Assembly (NCBI GenBank): GCA_965220505.1
Contig: CBDCQE010000001.1
Span: 1,798,001 to 1,862,000 of the forward strand
DNA length: 64,000 nt
From: Bin87 sp965220505
GTDB lineage: Bacteria; Chloroflexota; Dehalococcoidia; Lucifugimonadales; UBA3495
Reading direction: 5' to 3'
Shown here: positions 17,100 to 25,382 of the stretch, one piece after another
Position numbering within the stretch: the stretch's first letter is position 1
Layout: the number at the start of each line of letters is the position of its first letter
Program-made: the position numbers and the translations under genes
The notes under the pieces: model-generated
What the model was told of the DNA's origin: nothing
Databases searched by the model: none
Seen by the model: the letters and a program-made list of their open reading frames with translations, nothing else

Positions 17100-18125
17100 C
17101 TATTCATCTCCAGCGTCAGACCCCTGTGAATCCATGTCGACAATTTCCTGAATGATCGGGGCGAAAACTCCGTCGAAAGCGAGCAGTTGATCGTGCATCC
17201 ATTCCCGGAGTTCAGCAAGAGTTCCATCGTCAGCGTTAATGCGGCCAGGGCACTCTGCTGAGATACGATAATCCCGTCGTCGTGTAAAAGTTTCCCACCG
17301 CAACTGGTATCCCAATTTGCTCTCGATGTCCTCCTTGCGAGCCTCCAACCGATGGAACACTTGATCGGCCCATTCTCTCCCCATGTCGATCGCCCAAAGG
17401 TACAACTCCACGAATGCGCGACCCCTGGGCTGGAAGCTGGTGTTCCACGTTACGCCCTCAAATTCTGATTCAAACCATATCCAGGGGTTCGTCAGTTCAT
17501 CCCCGCCGATGACATAGTTATGCTCTGTCATCATTTCGCCCAAGGCTCGCCAATACGCTTCGTATCGCCGTTCTTGTTCTGAGTTGTTCCGTGCGCGTGC
17601 CTGGCCCTCCACTGCCGAGAGCCGCTTCTGCCAGCCGTTGGGCATAGCAACCAACTTGAAATGCGGTGCCGGCCGGGAACCATCAATTCGCCAAGCTTCT
17701 ACCACAACGCCGAAAAACTGCGTACCCTCACCAGTGCGATGGTTCAGCCAATCTAGCACTTGTCGATGTTCTTCGCGAAACTCGCGTGTCAGCCAAATCA
17801 CCGCGTAGGCGTCATATCCTGCGGCGTACGTCAGCAGTTGGCCCAGATGCGTATGATCTGTAGCCCCTAGCTGATTTTCGATGACAACTGGTCCATTGCC
17901 ATCTGCGTCATGGGCCAGCACGTCTAGGGAAAAGGGACCAACTGCCGCCTCAGCCGATTGGAGTTCCAAGTCAAGCCCCAACGCCGCGCCCAATTTATCC
18001 AAGTTTTCGGCCAGCCACGGCGTGAAGTCCTGCGCTTCATGCGGCCAGACTTCCCGCAGGTCGACCCGCTCAATCACTCCCAAATCCGCCAACGCCATGC
18101 TCCATGTCATGCTTCCGGCCGTCAC
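17100..18125 (-). CDS. PD-(D/E)XK nuclease-like protein with DUF4268-type C-terminus
   Basis: A 341-residue protein. Residues about 60-110 (PFSLDVLAHDADGNGPVVIENQLGATDHTHLGQLLTY, seen as separate strands) give the D-x(n)-E-x-Q arrangement of a restriction-endonuclease-like core: Asp in SLDVLA and Glu-Asn-Gln in VIENQLG. The C-terminal half (WFESEFEGVTWN to the Trp-rich end) resembles DUF4268. Homologues are often annotated as restriction-related, but no methylase is adjacent. It starts at GTG 18125, which overlaps the stop of the upstream aspartyl-protease gene (GTGA). It is last in a four-gene overlapping operon. Confidence 0.75.
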   Translation of the reverse strand: MTAGSMTWSMALADLGVIERVDLREVWPHEAQDFTPWLAENLDKLGAALGLDLELQSAEAAVGPFSLDVLAHDADGNGPVVIENQLGATDHTHLGQLLTYAAGYDAYAVIWLTREFREEHRQVLDWLNHRTGEGTQFFGVVVEAWRIDGSRPAPHFKLVAMPNGWQKRLSAVEGQARARNNSEQERRYEAYWRALGEMMTEHNYVIGGDELTNPWIWFESEFEGVTWNTSFQPRGRAFVELYLWAIDMGREWADQVFHRLEARKEDIESKLGYQLRWETFTRRRDYRISAECPGRINADDGTLAELREWMHDQLLAFDGVFAPIIQEIVDMDSQGSDAGDE

Positions 18126-18523
18126 TCCGCCGGCGGCATCTGTTCCTCAATGATAACCTCGCCGCCGTCCCACCAGTCGATGATGAGGCGGCTGCCGGCC
18201 AGCAAGGTAGTACCAATCATCGGCTTGTCTCCCATCAGGTGCGTCAGTACGTCGAGGGGTTGCCCGTCCCAGAGCAAGCGCGCGGCGCAGACTCCTACCT
18301 GTTCAGTCTGGCCGTTGGCAAGGACCACATACCTTGTTTGTGTACTGCGCAAACCCAACTCGTGAGCAATTGGCTCAGGCAGAGTGAGCGCCCCCGAGTA
18401 TCCAGTATCCACTACGACTGCCACAGTCTGAAAAATCGAGTTGCTGCCGGCGATGCCAATATCAACGCGAGCTTCCAGCCCCGAACCACCATCCGCTACC
18501 GGGATCACTTGGCCGCTAATCAT
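18122..18523 (-). CDS. Retropepsin-like aspartyl protease family protein
   Basis: A 133-residue single-domain clan AA aspartic-protease protein. The catalytic motif is VVVDTGYSGALTLP with Asp39-Thr40-Gly41, followed by the hydrophobic pair HELGL and a second-half MIGTTLLAG. Such half-proteases must dimerise to form an active site. It overlaps its upstream neighbour by 8 bp and its downstream neighbour by 4 bp, so translation is coupled. Substrate and role are unknown. Confidence 0.78.
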   Translation of the reverse strand: MISGQVIPVADGGSGLEARVDIGIAGSNSIFQTVAVVVDTGYSGALTLPEPIAHELGLRSTQTRYVVLANGQTEQVGVCAARLLWDGQPLDVLTHLMGDKPMIGTTLLAGSRLIIDWWDGGEVIIEEQMPPAE

Positions 18524-18821
18524 GGACCTCCCTCTTCTTTGAGGCGAGATACTCCATAGTTCCCCGCCAACCCAGCCGGGCCGAAATGTACTGCTCGCTG
18601 CCCACCAGTTCGGCCCAGGTGAAGGCGTCGGGGCGCCGCTTCATCAACCGTTTGGTGATTTCCATATCGCTTTGCAGGCCGTCGTAGTCGCCAACCTCGT
18701 AGTCTCCGCTGTGGATGTCGATGACTACTAATTTGCCCCAATGCTTGGCTTCCATTTCTTCGCGGATACCCGCGTAGATTTTCTGGCCGATGGCGGCCGA
18801 TTCATCCGGCGTGAGTTCCAT
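18516..18821 (-). CDS. Conserved small protein between the two retropepsin-like genes
   Basis: A 101-residue acidic protein starting MELTPDESAAIGQKIYAGIREEME, then GKLVVIDIHSGDYEVGDYD, KRRPDAFTWAELVGSEQY and LGWRGTMEYLASKK. No named domain is recognised. The alternation of an N-terminal helix with a strand pair suggests a compact alpha/beta fold. AGGAGG lies right before ATG 18821, the strongest SD in the operon. It starts 2 bp before the end of the upstream gene region and overlaps the downstream protease, which suggests a partner or regulator role. Confidence 0.7.
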   Translation of the reverse strand: MELTPDESAAIGQKIYAGIREEMEAKHWGKLVVIDIHSGDYEVGDYDGLQSDMEITKRLMKRRPDAFTWAELVGSEQYISARLGWRGTMEYLASKKREVHD

Positions 18822-18822
18822 G

Positions 18823-19218
18823 TCATTCCTCCTGGTCAGGTTCGTCCGCACTGACCGGCCATAGCGAGGGCAGCAGGTAAGGTATGCGAACCAGCCGCCC
18901 CGTTGCCTCATCAACCGCCAGCCCCAAGTCTCCCAGCGTGGTCATCCCAATGCGGCGCTCCCCTTCCGGCCCGAAAATCACCCGCGCGTATCCGTTGCTC
19001 CCCTCCACCGCAAAGGTGGCGTACCCGGTTTCGTATTCCGCAATGCGCCCGCCAGGCTGCTTCAATTTAACCCTTGCGACGGGTTCAATCTCCAAACGCC
19101 GCAGCAGGCTGGCCGGCATGGTTGAATATGTATCCCGGTTGTGGATTTCCGCCGTGACGATTTCCGTCGCCGCTGTTTTGAGATTGCCCACAGTTACCGG
19201 CACGCTGAAAGTTCCCAT
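18823..19218 (-). CDS. Degenerate retropepsin-like protein (catalytic DTG lost)
   Basis: A 131-residue protein with the architecture of bacterial retropepsins (MGTFSVPVTVGN..., YSTMPASLLRRLEIEPVARVKLKQPGGRIAEYETGYATF, described in pieces), including the hydrophobic flap and the GMTTLGDLGLAVDEATGRLV end. Where the family has V-D-T-G-A-x-Y-S this protein has I25-H-N-R-D-T-Y-S, so the catalytic Asp-Thr-Gly is replaced by His-Asn-Arg. It should be inactive as a protease alone. It is first in the operon and stops 2 bp before the next start codon. Confidence 0.72.
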   Translation of the reverse strand: MGTFSVPVTVGNLKTAATEIVTAEIHNRDTYSTMPASLLRRLEIEPVARVKLKQPGGRIAEYETGYATFAVEGSNGYARVIFGPEGERRIGMTTLGDLGLAVDEATGRLVRIPYLLPSLWPVSADEPDQEE

Positions 19219-19243
19219 TTCGTGCCCCTCTACATCCGCTCAA

Positions 19244-20347
19244 TCAATAAACCTTGTACTCCTCCAGCACCGCCGCATCCAGGTGCAGACCCATGCCAGG
19301 CTCCGTGGGCGCGATGATCTCGCCGTTGTCCCATTCGGGTAGCACGCTGTTCAGCTGGTAGTACACTGGGTCCCGCTCCTCCTCGAACACTTCCACGAAC
19401 AGGCCGTGCGCGTGGGCCGGCAGCAGTTGCACCGCTAACTGAGGCTCTTCATGGTGCGCCATCCGGACGCCTCGCATCTGGGCCGCGCCGGCCACCCGCT
19501 TCCATTCCGAGATGCCGCCGCAGATGGCCGCGTCGATATTCAGAATGTCCACCGCCTCGGCGTCCATGAGCCGCTGCCCGCCCCACGAACTGCTCTCGCC
19601 CTGGCCGGCGGCCACCGGTATTCCAGTGCGCAGCCGCACTTGCCGCATGTCGTTGTCGGCGTTCTGCCAGCGACACGGCTCTTCCAACCACGCCAGCCCC
19701 ATCTCCTTCGCCGGCCCGGCGAACTCCAGCGCCTCCTCCAGCGTCCACGCCTGGTTAGAATCGCACACGATGATGAAATCATCGCCCAGCGTGTCCCGTA
19801 TCGCCCGAACTCGGAGCAGGTCATCCGCGACTGCGACGCCGCCCGTCTTCAGCTTCACGCCGCCGATGCCGCGCTCCCGCTGGTGCAGCAGGTCCTCCAC
19901 CATGTACGCGGTGTCTCTACCCTGCACGTAGTACGCGAACCGCACCACTGGAGACCGCTCGGCGTAGCCTCCCAGAAGCGTACGCACGGGCACCCCCAGC
20001 GCCTTGCCGGTGATATCCCACAGCGCCACGTCGATGGCGGCGATGGCCCGCATCGCGATGGCCTTGTTGCCAATGTGCGGCGTCAGCGCGAACATCTTCT
20101 GCCAACACCGCTCGATGGCCATGGGCTCCTCGCCCTTCACGGCCTCCGCCATTGGCCCTACCACCAGGTCCTTGAGCAGTTCATACCCGGTCCGCTCGTC
20201 GCCGGAGTAGATCTCGCTCACCAAACCTTCGTCAGTGTGGACCCGAACCACTATGGTGCACCGCGATTCGATCTGGTACACGCTGCCGCTGAACCGCGTG
20301 CTCAATGGGATCCGAACGATGTCCGCCTCTACGTTGGTTATACGCAT
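19244..20347 (-). CDS. Enolase-superfamily (mandelate racemase/muconate lactonizing-like) dehydratase
   Basis: A 367-residue protein with the full two-domain plan: an N-terminal capping domain (ADIVRIPL onward) and a barrel with the catalytic set GVKLKTGG (Lys pair), VCDSNQAW (metal Asp), EEPCRW (metal Glu), AGQGES (metal Glu) and MAHHEEPQ (His). This is a mandelate-racemase-group enzyme acting on a hydroxy acid or sugar acid; the exact substrate is not readable. The family is strongly expanded in SAR202-type Chloroflexota. It stands 26 bp upstream of the protease operon and could be co-transcribed. Confidence 0.9.
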   Translation of the reverse strand: MRITNVEADIVRIPLSTRFSGSVYQIESRCTIVVRVHTDEGLVSEIYSGDERTGYELLKDLVVGPMAEAVKGEEPMAIERCWQKMFALTPHIGNKAIAMRAIAAIDVALWDITGKALGVPVRTLLGGYAERSPVVRFAYYVQGRDTAYMVEDLLHQRERGIGGVKLKTGGVAVADDLLRVRAIRDTLGDDFIIVCDSNQAWTLEEALEFAGPAKEMGLAWLEEPCRWQNADNDMRQVRLRTGIPVAAGQGESSSWGGQRLMDAEAVDILNIDAAICGGISEWKRVAGAAQMRGVRMAHHEEPQLAVQLLPAHAHGLFVEVFEEERDPVYYQLNSVLPEWDNGEIIAPTEPGMGLHLDAAVLEEYKVY

Positions 20348-20579
20348 ATTCGCGCCGCCTCCAAACCTTCCAAAACTGCGACCAATTATACCGGTGGCAT
20401 CTCGGTGCGTGGTTCAAGCACCTTGCTTCGCCAACGCCGTGTCGGTACCGAGTGACCCGCTCGCTCCTTGACCCGTATCGCAGCCCGCCCTAAAATCCGG
20501 ACTTGCCGCCGGCCGGGCGTCGGTCCAACTACGAACCTGGTTGCCGCGGATCATCCCAAGATGCATTGGTGACTGGAAG

Positions 20580-21350
20580 ATGCCCGTTAGAGTCGGCCGC
20601 GTGCCGTATCTGGAATCCGAACCCTTTTACTTCGACATGGCGCGGCGCGGATTCGAACTGCGCGAGACCACCCCGCGTCAACTCGGCGACGCTCTCGACA
20701 ACGGCGAACTCGACGCGGGTCCGGCCCACCTCTCCGACGTGTTTCGCCTGGAAGACCGCTTCGAGCCCGTCGGCGGGTTTTGCTTCTCCACCCTGAGCCG
20801 CGCCGTCAGCGTTTGCCTCTACTCCCAGTATCCAATGGAAGAACTCGGAGGTGTCACCATCGGCGTCTCCGACGAGGACGTCACCGCCGCCAAACTCCTC
20901 GAAATCCTGCTGCGCCGGAAGTACAACCTGGAGCCGGGCGAATTTGTCGCCAGACCCGGCGACGTTATCCGCCCCGACGAGACTTTCGACGCCTTCGTGC
21001 TGATCGGCAACCGTGCCCTCCGCCGCCGTCGTGGCGTCCGCGGCTTCACCCATCGCTTCGACCTGGGATCCGAATGGACCCAGTGGACCAACCTGCCGTT
21101 TGTGTTCAGCCAGTGGGTGATGCGGAAGGACTTGGGAGACCGGGAAAAGGCGACCCTGGAAGACACGCTCTACGTCGGCCTCGAAGAGGGCGTCGACGGC
21201 CTGTACCACCTCAACGAGCCCCGGGACGAGCTTCTGATGCTGCCCCGGGACGTGGTGGAATACGTCCAGGGCATCCGCTATTACGTGGGCCGATCCGAGC
21301 AGCAGGCCATCGCCCGCTTCCGCGAACTCCTTGACGGCTTGCCCGGCTAG
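20580..21350 (+). CDS. mqnA: MqnA-like chorismate dehydratase (futalosine menaquinone pathway)
   Basis: A protein of about 256 residues with the MqnA/MqnD periplasmic-binding-like fold: VGRVPYLESEPFYFDM, ELDAGPAHLSDVF, SVCLYSQYP, IGVSDEDVTAAKLLEILLR, RPDETFDAFVLIGNRAL, LGSEWTQWTNLPFVFSQWV. The YLESEPFY start and the AGPAHLSD motif fit MqnA. MqnA removes water from chorismate to begin menaquinone synthesis by the futalosine route. No other mqn gene is near. ATG 20580 is the preferred start, with GGTGA upstream. Confidence 0.72.
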   Translation: MPVRVGRVPYLESEPFYFDMARRGFELRETTPRQLGDALDNGELDAGPAHLSDVFRLEDRFEPVGGFCFSTLSRAVSVCLYSQYPMEELGGVTIGVSDEDVTAAKLLEILLRRKYNLEPGEFVARPGDVIRPDETFDAFVLIGNRALRRRRGVRGFTHRFDLGSEWTQWTNLPFVFSQWVMRKDLGDREKATLEDTLYVGLEEGVDGLYHLNEPRDELLMLPRDVVEYVQGIRYYVGRSEQQAIARFRELLDGLPG

Positions 21351-21397
21351 CCGACGGATCCACGCACCACCGGACACGACGGTTGCCGGCCCTTCTG

Positions 21398-22267
21398 ATG
21401 GCGAAAGTCGTCGACCGCACCCACGCGCAGACCGGACGCCCGGCGTTCATCTGCGATTACTCGCCGCCGCGCTCCGGCCGGCCTGAAGACGTGCCGGCCC
21501 CACCGCAGTCGGCCGATTTCATCTCGGCAGCATACAACCCGGGCCGCGCGGTTCGAACGAACTCCGTAGCAACCGCCGTAGTCCTGCGCGACCGGCACGG
21601 CGCTGATCCGATCTTCACCCTGGCCACTCGGGACATGAACCGCCTGGCGCTGGAGACGCTCCTGCTGGGAGCCCAGGCGCTGGGGTTGGAAAACGTAATC
21701 GTCGTCGCCGGCGACTCCTTCGGCCGTCGCGACACCGCCGTCCCGGTAGACGACTACCGTCCCACCGAGCTCATCTCAGCAATCGCCAGCCTGAACGCCG
21801 GTTCGGACCACCGGGGCAGCAATCTCCGCTCGTCCACGGATTTCTGTATCGGCGCTACCGTCGACCTGGGACGCGGGATCGAACCGGAGGCTGCCTTAGC
21901 CGTCCGCAAGGTAGCAGCCGGGGCGCACTTTCTCATCACCCAGCCGATTTTTGACCCCGACGACGTGGTGCGGTTCGCCGAGGCATACGCCACAGCCGCT
22001 AATGCAACACTGTCCGTGCCCGTATTCTACGGCGTCGGGCTCATGGAACCGGACGGCGTGTCATTCGCTAGCGTTCCGCAATGGATCACCGGCGACTTGG
22101 AAGCCGGCCGCTCCGGCGTAGACATCGCCCTCCGGGTGTGGGAAGGGTTGCGCGGCGCCGGGGCCACCAACTGCTACCTGGTCCCGCCCATCCGGCGCAG
22201 CGGCGCACGGAATTATGCTGCCGCCAGCGAGTTCCTGGAAGAGGCGGTTGGGCTGGCCGCTGACTGA
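21398..22267 (+). CDS. metF: Methylenetetrahydrofolate reductase-like flavoprotein
   Basis: A 289-residue beta/alpha barrel of the MetF family: CDYSPPRSG in place of the usual FEFFPP, DFISAAYNPG, FTLATRDMNR, ALGLENVIVVAGDSFGR, CIGATVDLGRG and AGAHFLITQPIFDPDDVVRF. It reduces methylene-THF to methyl-THF with FAD, and in anaerobes may pair with other methyl-transfer proteins. The first strand is diverged, so the exact acceptor is uncertain. It starts at ATG 21398, 48 bp after the MqnA-like gene on the same strand. Confidence 0.8.
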   Translation: MAKVVDRTHAQTGRPAFICDYSPPRSGRPEDVPAPPQSADFISAAYNPGRAVRTNSVATAVVLRDRHGADPIFTLATRDMNRLALETLLLGAQALGLENVIVVAGDSFGRRDTAVPVDDYRPTELISAIASLNAGSDHRGSNLRSSTDFCIGATVDLGRGIEPEAALAVRKVAAGAHFLITQPIFDPDDVVRFAEAYATAANATLSVPVFYGVGLMEPDGVSFASVPQWITGDLEAGRSGVDIALRVWEGLRGAGATNCYLVPPIRRSGARNYAAASEFLEEAVGLAAD

Positions 22268-22693
22268 TCAGTTCGGTTCTGCGCCGCCGTTCACTCTGCG
22301 GAGGACTTCCGGCGGGAGTTGCACGTTGAGTTCCTCCAACAGCGCGACAATCTCCCTGCGACCTTCCTCACGACCTTCCTCCCGGCCCTCCTCACGACCT
22401 CGGGCTTCTGCCTTCGCGTCTTTGGCCGCAGCCCAACGTTCAACCGTTTCTCTGGCTGCGAAGAACATGGTAATACCTCCGTACAACAGCGCGGTGGTAG
22501 GAAACAGCAGGGCGGTGGCCACTATTATAACGCCGGTCGGATTGGCGGCCAGGACGGACAGGAAACCCAACGCCGGCCACCCGGCGCAGGCCGCGCATTG
22601 GTTGATCCCAATCGCGATCCACATGCTGGCACTGACCGATAGCGCCCCATCGACGAAACGCCAATACGACCGCCGGCGCCTTTGAGCCGCCAT
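22268..22693 (-). CDS. Small two-TM protein with charged repeat tail
   Basis: A 141-residue protein. Two hydrophobic segments lie at about residues 17-48 and 52-78 (GFLSVLAANPTGVIIVATALLF, seen in parts), followed by a soluble tail with a tandem EEGR repeat (GREEGREEGREEGRREI) and an LPPEVLRRVNGG end. The repeat-plus-RRVNGG ending is reminiscent of the C-terminal tails of PD-(D/E)XK transposase-type proteins, here on a membrane anchor. It begins 24 bp after the downstream TPP gene's stop. The function is unknown. Confidence 0.6.
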   Translation of the reverse strand: MAAQRRRRSYWRFVDGALSVSASMWIAIGINQCAACAGWPALGFLSVLAANPTGVIIVATALLFPTTALLYGGITMFFAARETVERWAAAKDAKAEARGREEGREEGREEGRREIVALLEELNVQLPPEVLRRVNGGAEPN

Positions 22694-22717
22694 GCTGACT
22701 GGCGCCGCTGCGCTCGG

Positions 22718-24391
22718 CTACGGCCCCCAGGGCGGCGCGGCGGCCACGTCCCCGTCGCTGACGATATCCACCACGGCCGGCCGGTTGGCGCTCACCGCCT
22801 GGTCCAACGCCGAGTTGATCTGGTTGGGGTCGGTCACCCGGATACCAAGGGCGCCCATGGACTCCGCGATCTGCGCGAAGTTCGTGTCGTTGAACCGCCA
22901 CAGCTCGCCGGAGTTGCCGCCCTCGCGTCCCTCGTAGGCCGCCTCGTCGCCCCGACGGTCCTGGTTCAGGCCGCCGTTGTTGTGCACCACAATCACCGCG
23001 TTGATGCCGTAGCGCACCGCCGTTTCCAGCTCGCCGATGTGGTACCACATGCCGCCGTCACCGGTCCAGCACACCACTGGCCGGTCGGGCACTCCGCATT
23101 TGGCTCCTAACGCCGCCGGCAGACCCCAACCCAGCGAACCGGCAGCACGCAGGTACGACTGCCCCTCGTGGTTCAGGTCCACCATGCTGCCTGTCCAGAT
23201 GCCAGCGTGGCCCGTGTCTGCCACCAGCACAGCGTCCGATGGCAGGAAATCGGTCAGTTCCTGGCACAGCCGCTCCGGCCGTATTGGCACCGCGTTGGAG
23301 GTGAGCACCGGCTCGTGCTCGTCCCGCCAGTTCTGCACATGCTCCTGGGCCCGGGACACCCAACTTGCGTTGCCGCCCGTGGGCTCCAGTACGTCCAGCA
23401 TCGCCTCCAGCGTCCGCTTGGCGTCGCCCTGCAGGCCGTAAGCCGAGGGATACGAGCGTCCCAACTCGCTGGCGTCGATGTCGATCTGGATCACCGGCGT
23501 GCCTTCGGCCGGTATCCGCCAGTCCAGCGTTATCTGGCTGCCCGTATGGCTGCCAACGAACAGCACCAGGTCCGCCTCCGATACCACCCGATTCGCCGAC
23601 CAGCGGGAGTAGCTGCCAACCACGCCCACCGACAACGGGTGGTTCTCCGGTATTGATCCCTTGGCGTTCAACCCCGTTGCCACCGGGATGTTCAGCATCT
23701 CGGCCAGCCGGACCAGCTCAGCCTCGGAGCCGGACGCCGTCACGCCTCCGCCGGCCACGATTACCGGCCGCTCCGCCTGCGACAGTATCCGCGCTGCTTC
23801 GCGCACTCGCTCCGGCTCCGGAGCCGGTCGGAACGCCGGCCGCTGGGTGAAGGGTTCCTCCACGATCACGTCGGTGTCCATCACACCGTCCGTGATCACG
23901 TCGCCCGAAATTCCGGAGAAGTCCAGATGCGCCGGCAGGGTCTGGCCCGTGGTCACCTCCCGGAACGCCTGCCTCAGCAGGTGGGGAAGCTGCTCGACGG
24001 TTTCCACTTCCGCGCTGTACTTGGTAACCGACGCGAAGGGCTTGGAATGTTCGACCTCCTGGTACGAGTTCCGGTGCCGGTGCATCGGCGGACGGTGTCC
24101 CGTTATGGCAATCACCGGCGACACCCCCAGGTAGGCATCCTGGAGTCCTGCCGCCAGGTTCACGGCGCCCACCGACTGGGCGAAGCACAGCCCCGGCTTG
24201 CCGGTGACCCGGGCGTAGGCATCCGCCATGTACGCCGCCGACTTCTCGCCGTGGCTGATGATCCGCTTGATGCCAACGTCCTCCATCTCGACCAGGGCGC
24301 GGCGGATGATCGCGGGAACGAAAAACACGTGGGTTACGCCGTATTCGCGCAGGGTCTCGGCGAGGAAACGGGCGCCGGTCATGCTGGGCAT
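22718..24391 (-). CDS. Thiamine-pyrophosphate-dependent enzyme (acetolactate synthase-like)
   Basis: A 557-residue TPP enzyme with the three-domain order of the POX/AHAS family: an N-terminal pyrimidine-binding domain (GEKSAAYMADAYARVTGKPG with its catalytic Glu), a central domain and the C-terminal pyrophosphate domain with GDGGMWYHIGELETAVRYGINAVIVVHNN (the GDG..NN motif, described in parts). FAD-dependent AHAS features are absent, so a benzoylformate- or sulfopyruvate-type decarboxylase is as likely as acetolactate synthase. AGGAGG precedes ATG 24391. A related enzyme is at 49322. Confidence 0.85.
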   Translation of the reverse strand: MPSMTGARFLAETLREYGVTHVFFVPAIIRRALVEMEDVGIKRIISHGEKSAAYMADAYARVTGKPGLCFAQSVGAVNLAAGLQDAYLGVSPVIAITGHRPPMHRHRNSYQEVEHSKPFASVTKYSAEVETVEQLPHLLRQAFREVTTGQTLPAHLDFSGISGDVITDGVMDTDVIVEEPFTQRPAFRPAPEPERVREAARILSQAERPVIVAGGGVTASGSEAELVRLAEMLNIPVATGLNAKGSIPENHPLSVGVVGSYSRWSANRVVSEADLVLFVGSHTGSQITLDWRIPAEGTPVIQIDIDASELGRSYPSAYGLQGDAKRTLEAMLDVLEPTGGNASWVSRAQEHVQNWRDEHEPVLTSNAVPIRPERLCQELTDFLPSDAVLVADTGHAGIWTGSMVDLNHEGQSYLRAAGSLGWGLPAALGAKCGVPDRPVVCWTGDGGMWYHIGELETAVRYGINAVIVVHNNGGLNQDRRGDEAAYEGREGGNSGELWRFNDTNFAQIAESMGALGIRVTDPNQINSALDQAVSANRPAVVDIVSDGDVAAAPPWGP

Positions 24392-24419
24392 CTGGTGGCC
24401 TCCTGATTAACAGTGACCG

Positions 24420-24446
24420 CCATTCCGGCTTGCGCTGGAATGACGG
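24420..24446. repeat. REP-like palindrome
   Basis: An imperfect CATTCCGGC-TTGC-GCTGGAATG palindrome lies in the 82-bp gap between two minus-strand genes. It is a diverged copy of the elements at 53661-53779 and 41931. Confidence 0.5.
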
Positions 24447-24473
24447 CGACGAAAATTGCGTTGATGTGTTCGG

Positions 24474-24794
24474 CTAGACGCCGCGTTCTTCGAAGACTTC
24501 CTTGGCTACACGTACCGCGTTGGCCGCAACGGGCCAGCCGGCATAGAAGGCCATGTGGGTGATGACTTCCGAGATCTCATCACGGGTGACGCCGTTGTCC
24601 AGCGCGCGACCGATGTGGCCCCGCAACTGGTCCGTCCGGTACAACGCGGTCAGTGTCGCCACCGTGATCAGGCTGCGGTCCCGCTTGGACAGTTCCGGCC
24701 GCTCCCAGACGTCACCGAACAGTACGTCGGCGGAAAGCTCGGCCAGCTTGGGTGATACTTCTTGCATTACGGTTCGGGCTGCGGGCTGCGTCAT
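24474..24794 (-). CDS. Carboxymuconolactone decarboxylase family protein
   Basis: A 106-residue single CMD domain: LSADVLFGDVWERPELSKRDRSLITVATLTALYRTDQLRGHI (in pieces), GVTRDEISEVITHMAFYAGWPVAANAV. His of RGHI and the HMAFYAGWP segment are typical. There is no CxxC, so it is not an AhpD-type peroxidase; it fits gamma-carboxymuconolactone decarboxylase or an unassigned branch. AGGAGG sits before ATG 24794. It lies between a DUF35 protein and a TPP enzyme on one strand, suggesting a shared catabolic operon. Confidence 0.88.
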   Translation of the reverse strand: MTQPAARTVMQEVSPKLAELSADVLFGDVWERPELSKRDRSLITVATLTALYRTDQLRGHIGRALDNGVTRDEISEVITHMAFYAGWPVAANAVRVAKEVFEERGV

Positions 24795-24860
24795 GACGCC
24801 TCCTGTGATTGCGGTCGGGATTTTCAGTAACGGATGTCGAAGGCTTGCATTGCGTCGGCG

Positions 24861-25301
24861 CTACGCTGCACGGAACATCGGCAGGCTGATGTTCTCGTCG
24901 ATCTCCTCGAACACCACTTCCACCGCCATTCCGCACTGCACGGAATCCGGGCGAATCTCCCCCTCGCCAAACTCGATACCCACCAGCCAGGTCGGTATCA
25001 TGGGTCCCTCTTCCAACTCCACCACCGCCGTGATGTACGGCACTTTGTCGCGGAACGCCGGCGTCGGCCCCCGGTGCACGATGGCGAAGGTGTGCAGGGT
25101 GCCTCGCCCGCTGGCCTGGATCCACTCGGTATCGCGTGAGAAACAGTCAGGGAAAGGACAGATATCTCGGGGGTAGAAGTAAGACCGGTCGCACATGGCG
25201 CAGTAGCGCAGCCAGAGCTCGCCTTCCTTGCACTTTTCCCAGTAGAAGTCCGATTCCGGCTGCGGCGCGGGCAGCGGTATCTGAGGAGCGGCCTGTGTCA
25301 T
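24861..25301 (-). CDS. Zn-ribbon/OB-fold (DUF35) acyl-CoA-associated protein
   Basis: A 146-residue protein with a rubredoxin-like Zn ribbon (CAMC and CPFPDC) followed by an OB-fold half (GRGTLHTFAIVHRGPTPAF, VVELEEGPMIPTWLVG). These proteins partner thiolase- or hydroxymethylglutaryl-type enzymes and bind acyl-CoA. The thiolase partner is not in the window. ATG 25301 is supported by GGAG upstream. It is first gene of a run with CMD and TPP enzymes. Confidence 0.85.
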   Translation of the reverse strand: MTQAAPQIPLPAPQPESDFYWEKCKEGELWLRYCAMCDRSYFYPRDICPFPDCFSRDTEWIQASGRGTLHTFAIVHRGPTPAFRDKVPYITAVVELEEGPMIPTWLVGIEFGEGEIRPDSVQCGMAVEVVFEEIDENISLPMFRAA

Positions 25302-25382
25302 TTGATCAATCTCCGGTGCGGAAAATAAGCCGTGTGGACTCGGGCGAGCCAACCGGCGATAAGCATAGCGAGGTGAGAAGCA

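Noticed and set aside
18516..19218. Classic toxin-antitoxin annotation for the small genes here
   Set aside because: Neither protein shows a known toxin or antitoxin motif; the retropepsin fold explains one, and the other remains unknown.
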